A DNA stretch of 34,563 bases from Cellulosimicrobium composti (GTDB lineage: Bacteria > Actinomycetota > Actinomycetes > Actinomycetales > Cellulomonadaceae): the NCBI RefSeq assembly GCF_009711085.1, contig NZ_WMKA01000036.1, forward strand, positions 1-34,563, read 5' to 3'. The position numbers and the translations under genes were made by a program. The notes under the pieces were generated by a model. That model saw only the letters and a program-made list of their open reading frames with translations. It ran no database searches and was not told where the DNA came from. Below, piece after piece: positions 32,741-34,563 of this stretch (its first letter is position 1; each line of letters opens with the position of its first letter).

Positions 32741-33319
32741 GTGATCCGCCGAGCCCTCGCCCGCGCCTACTGGGCGACCAGCCGGTGGTCGCTGCGCTCC
32801 CAGCCCTACGACACCGGTCGCCCGACCCTCCTCGTCGGCGCCCCGCACACGTCGAACTGGGACTTCGTGCTCATGCTCGCGATCGCGTGGAGCACCGGCA
32901 TCCACGTGCGCTGGCTCGGCAAGCACACGCTGTTCGCGGGCCCCGCGGGACCCCTCATGCGCGCGCTCGGCGGCATCCCCGTGGACCGCCGCGACCCGAG
33001 CCGGGTGGTGGCCGACGTGGTCGCCCGCATCCAGGCCGGCGAGGTGTTCTCGCTGGTCGTGACGCCCGAGGGCACGCGCGGCGCGGGGTCGTACTGGAAG
33101 TCGGGGTTCTACCGGATCGCGCGTGAGGCGCACCTGCCGGTGACTCTCGGGTACGTCGACCGCACGACGATGACGACGGGCCTCGGGCCGACGATCGAGC
33201 TCACCGGGGACGTGCGCGCCGACATGGACGTCGTGCGCGCGTTCTACGCCGACAAGTCGGGCGTCCGCCCGGCGCTGCGCACCGAGCCCCGGCTCCGCGA
33301 GGAGGACGCGGCCGCCTGA
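32741..33319 (+). CDS. PlsC-like 1-acylglycerol-3-phosphate acyltransferase family protein
   Basis: 192 residues from a GTG at 32741. TACCGT at 32729-32734 is six bases upstream, with no ribosome-binding site, suggesting a leaderless mRNA. The acyltransferase motif HX4D is in VGAPHTSNWDFVLM, and motif III is VVTPEGTRGAGSYWKSGFYR. A third block is GGIPVDRRDPSRVV. Its short length without a long membrane anchor resembles the small PlsC-like proteins of actinobacteria. It probably transfers an acyl chain to a glycerolipid or other lipid acceptor at the membrane; the specific acceptor is not shown. It is divergent from the ROK operon but functionally unrelated on its face. Confidence 0.9.
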   Translation: MIRRALARAYWATSRWSLRSQPYDTGRPTLLVGAPHTSNWDFVLMLAIAWSTGIHVRWLGKHTLFAGPAGPLMRALGGIPVDRRDPSRVVADVVARIQAGEVFSLVVTPEGTRGAGSYWKSGFYRIAREAHLPVTLGYVDRTTMTTGLGPTIELTGDVRADMDVVRAFYADKSGVRPALRTEPRLREEDAAA

Positions 33320-33490
33320 TCCCGGCTGCTCGGGCGGGCTCGCGCGCAAGCGCGCCGGACAGCCGCCGCCCACCCTTCCCGGGCTACGTGATCCCCACAC
33401 GTTTTCACCCGCTGGGGGCGTGCGGGAGGCCCCGTCCGCCCCGGTCGCGGCACCGCGGGAGCCGCACGATCCTGGCGCCTCGGGCCCGCG

Positions 33491-33512
33491 GGGTACGGGT
33501 GTTCCCGTACCC
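33491..33512. promoter_or_regulatory. Operator-like palindrome upstream of the LPMO gene
   Basis: GGGTACGGG (33491-33499) and CCCGTACCC (33504-33512) are perfect 9-bp arms with a TGTT spacer. It sits 22 bases upstream of the proposed -35, a plausible activator or repressor site. A terminator role for the acyltransferase gene 170 bases upstream is less likely. Confidence 0.55.
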
Positions 33513-33533
33513 GGGAGCCGGCGTGCGTAGTCG

Positions 33534-33563
33534 TTGAGCGGAGGTCGCGGGGCTGCCTACGGT
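33534..33563 (+). promoter_or_regulatory. Candidate LPMO promoter
   Basis: TTGAGC (33534-33539) and TACGGT (33558-33563) with an 18-base spacer. It predicts a ~65-base leader. The rest of the gap 33320-33490 shows only weak GC-rich repeats. Confidence 0.55.
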
Positions 33564-33575
33564 CCACGACGTCAC

Positions 33576-33608
33576 GGCCGACGGTGCGGGCTCCGCACGG
33601 CGTCGGCC
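33576..33608 (+). promoter_or_regulatory. Leader hairpin of the LPMO mRNA
   Basis: Outer arms GGCCGACG (33576-33583) and CGTCGGCC (33601-33608), inner arms GTGCGG (33584-33589) and CCGCAC (33593-33598), with a three-base loop and a two-base bulge. It ends 11 bases before the AGGAAG ribosome-binding site. It may stabilise the mRNA or tune translation. Confidence 0.55.
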
Positions 33609-33635
33609 CTCCCCGACACAGGAAGCGAGTCCCCC

Positions 33636-34385
33636 ATGAAGCGACTCCGCGCGGCGCTCCTCGCCGCCGTCGTGGGCGCGAGCGCGATCGTCGCCCCGAT
33701 CGCGATCGCCCCCAGCGCCTCGGCGCACGGCTGGATCACGTCCCCGCCGAGCCGGCAGGACCAGTGCGCCACGGGCGCCACGTCCTTCGACTGCGGCTCC
33801 ATCAAGTACGAGCCGCAGTCCGTCGAGGCCCCCAAGGGCTCGATGCAGTGCTCCGGCGGCAGCGGCTACGCGATCCTCGACGACGAGTCCAAGCCCTGGC
33901 CCCGCACGACGACGGGCCGCGACGTGACCTTCCAGTGGAAGCTCACCGCGAACCACGCGACGAGCGTCTGGGAGTACTTCGTCGACGGCGAGCTCTTCGC
34001 GTCGTTCGACGGCGGCAACGTACAGCCCCCGAAGGACATCTCGCACACGCTCACCGGCCTGCCGCTCGGCGAGCACACGATCCTCGCGCGCTGGAGCGTC
34101 GCGGACACGGTGAACGCGTTCTACAACTGCGTGGACCTCACGGTCACCGCGGACGGCACGAACCCCGGCGGCGAGAACCCGGGCGGGGAGAACCCCGGTG
34201 GCGAGAACCCCGGTGGCGGCGAGCCGGGCGAGTGCACCGACGCGGCGTGGTCGTCGACCGCGACGTACACCGGCGGGACGAAGGTCTCGCACGAGGGCAA
34301 CGTCTACGAGGCGAAGTGGTGGACGCAGGACAACGTCCCGGGCGCCGAGGAGTGGGGCCCGTGGAAGCTCGTCGGCGCCTGCTGA
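33636..34385 (+). CDS. Secreted AA10 lytic polysaccharide monooxygenase with CBM5/12, probably chitin-active
   Basis: 249 residues from the ATG at 33636, with AGGAAG ten bases upstream. A Sec signal peptide ends in PSASA, so the mature protein begins His-Gly at residue 31; this N-terminal His is half of the copper histidine brace. The second His is in KLTANHATSVWEYFV, and the axial Phe is in ADTVNAFYNCVDL. Four Cys in the catalytic domain can form two disulfides. A Gly/Pro/Glu/Asn linker (three PGGEN-like repeats) leads to a CBM5/12-like module (AAWSSTATYTGGTKVSHEGN, VYEAKWWTQDNVP), with the exposed aromatics WW and Tyr. CBM5/12 favours chitin, but cellulose cannot be excluded. It would cut crystalline polysaccharide oxidatively outside the cell. 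A promoter, leader hairpin and terminator surround it, so it is monocistronic. Confidence 0.96.
   Translation: MKRLRAALLAAVVGASAIVAPIAIAPSASAHGWITSPPSRQDQCATGATSFDCGSIKYEPQSVEAPKGSMQCSGGSGYAILDDESKPWPRTTTGRDVTFQWKLTANHATSVWEYFVDGELFASFDGGNVQPPKDISHTLTGLPLGEHTILARWSVADTVNAFYNCVDLTVTADGTNPGGENPGGENPGGENPGGGEPGECTDAAWSSTATYTGGTKVSHEGNVYEAKWWTQDNVPGAEEWGPWKLVGAC
34161..34223 (+). repeat. 15-base tandem repeat encoding the LPMO linker
   Basis: Three 15-base units and a longer fourth begin at 34161, 34176, 34191 and 34206, each close to AACCCCGGTGGCGAG and encoding N-P-G-G-E. Such in-frame repeats can expand or contract by slippage, changing linker length between strains. Confidence 0.85.
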
Positions 34386-34400
34386 CGCGCTGACGTCCCG

Positions 34401-34444
34401 CGACGGCGGGCGGCCGGTCCTGCGGGGCCGGCCGCCCGCCGTCG
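34401..34444 (+). terminator. 17-bp perfect hairpin terminator after the LPMO gene
   Basis: Arms 34401-34417 and 34428-34444 are perfectly complementary with a ten-base loop, starting 16 bases after the stop. It is the strongest hairpin in the window and has no T-tract. Confidence 0.85.
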
Positions 34445-34503
34445 TGCTGTCCGCGACCCCACGGCGGCGCCGCTACGCGGAAGCACGTACGGGCTTTGCC
34501 CAA

Positions 34504-34532
34504 TTGTCCGCACTCCTGACGTTTCGTAGCGT
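34504..34532 (+). promoter_or_regulatory. Promoter pointing out of the right edge
   Basis: TTGTCC (34504-34509), a 17-base spacer, and TAGCGT (34527-34532) lie in a locally AT-richer patch just after the terminator. The gene it drives lies beyond the window. Confidence 0.6.
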
Positions 34533-34563
34533 CAACAGAGCCCGATCCGAGAGCGGCCCGCGA

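Noticed and set aside
34161-34223. CRISPR-like repeat array
   Set aside because: The 15-base units are contiguous, in frame and encode the LPMO linker; there are no spacers.

Overview
The window is a very GC-rich, gene-dense stretch of a chromosome from a high-GC Gram-positive bacterium, most likely a Cellulomonas/Cellulosimicrobium/Isoptericola-type member of the Micrococcales. The evidence is the gene content: an actinobacterial dnaK-grpE-dnaJ-hspR operon under HAIR operators, an ABC sugar importer without its own ATPase, cytoplasmic GH3 and GH43 enzymes, a chitin-type AA10 LPMO with a CBM5/12 module, and many starts that look leaderless (a TANNNT box six or seven bases before ATG/GTG). The genus is inferred. 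I found no tRNA, rRNA, CRISPR array, insertion sequence or phage gene.

Layout. 1-3.2 kb: the start of an ECF-type sigma factor carrying its own zinc-finger/membrane extension (runs off the left edge), a divergent protein resembling a degenerate GGDEF domain, a duplicated DUF1540 metal-binding protein, and an aminoglycoside-phosphotransferase-like protein lacking the usual catalytic Asp. 3.2-7.6 kb: the heat-shock operon dnaK-grpE-dnaJ-hspR (minus strand), with two HspR operators over its promoter and strong hairpins in the dnaK leader and between grpE and dnaJ. 7.6-10.6 kb: an APC permease preceded by a structured region, then an epoxide-hydrolase-like alpha/beta hydrolase and a divergent TetR regulator sharing a perfect palindromic operator. 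10.7-12.2 kb: aspartate ammonia-lyase.

12.2-20.9 kb is a hemicellulose-oligosaccharide locus. A divergent LacI regulator faces a minus-strand run of lipoprotein binding protein, two permeases, GH3 and GH43. Oligosaccharides would be imported intact and cut in the cytoplasm. A 14-bp hairpin separates transporter genes from hydrolase genes.

20.9-28.7 kb: a small hexapeptide-repeat protein, a PrsW-type membrane protease, an XRE-cupin regulator divergent from a BenE-type benzoate transporter with a perfect 22-bp inverted repeat between them, and a two-gene flavoenzyme operon divergent from a MarR regulator. The second flavoenzyme gene is an unusual fusion of a luciferase-like monooxygenase domain to a berberine-bridge-type FAD oxidoreductase, and its N-terminal half is a close paralogue of the gene just upstream. 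This is the most novel-looking unit here.

28.7-34.6 kb: a repeat-rich convergent intergenic region with a perfect 23-bp inverted repeat, a coupled ROK regulator-ChbG deacetylase-GPH transporter operon (probably amino-sugar oligosaccharides), a PlsC-like acyltransferase, and the secreted LPMO with its promoter, operator-like palindrome, leader hairpin and terminator. A good promoter points out of the right edge.

All calls come from reading the sequence; no database search was run.
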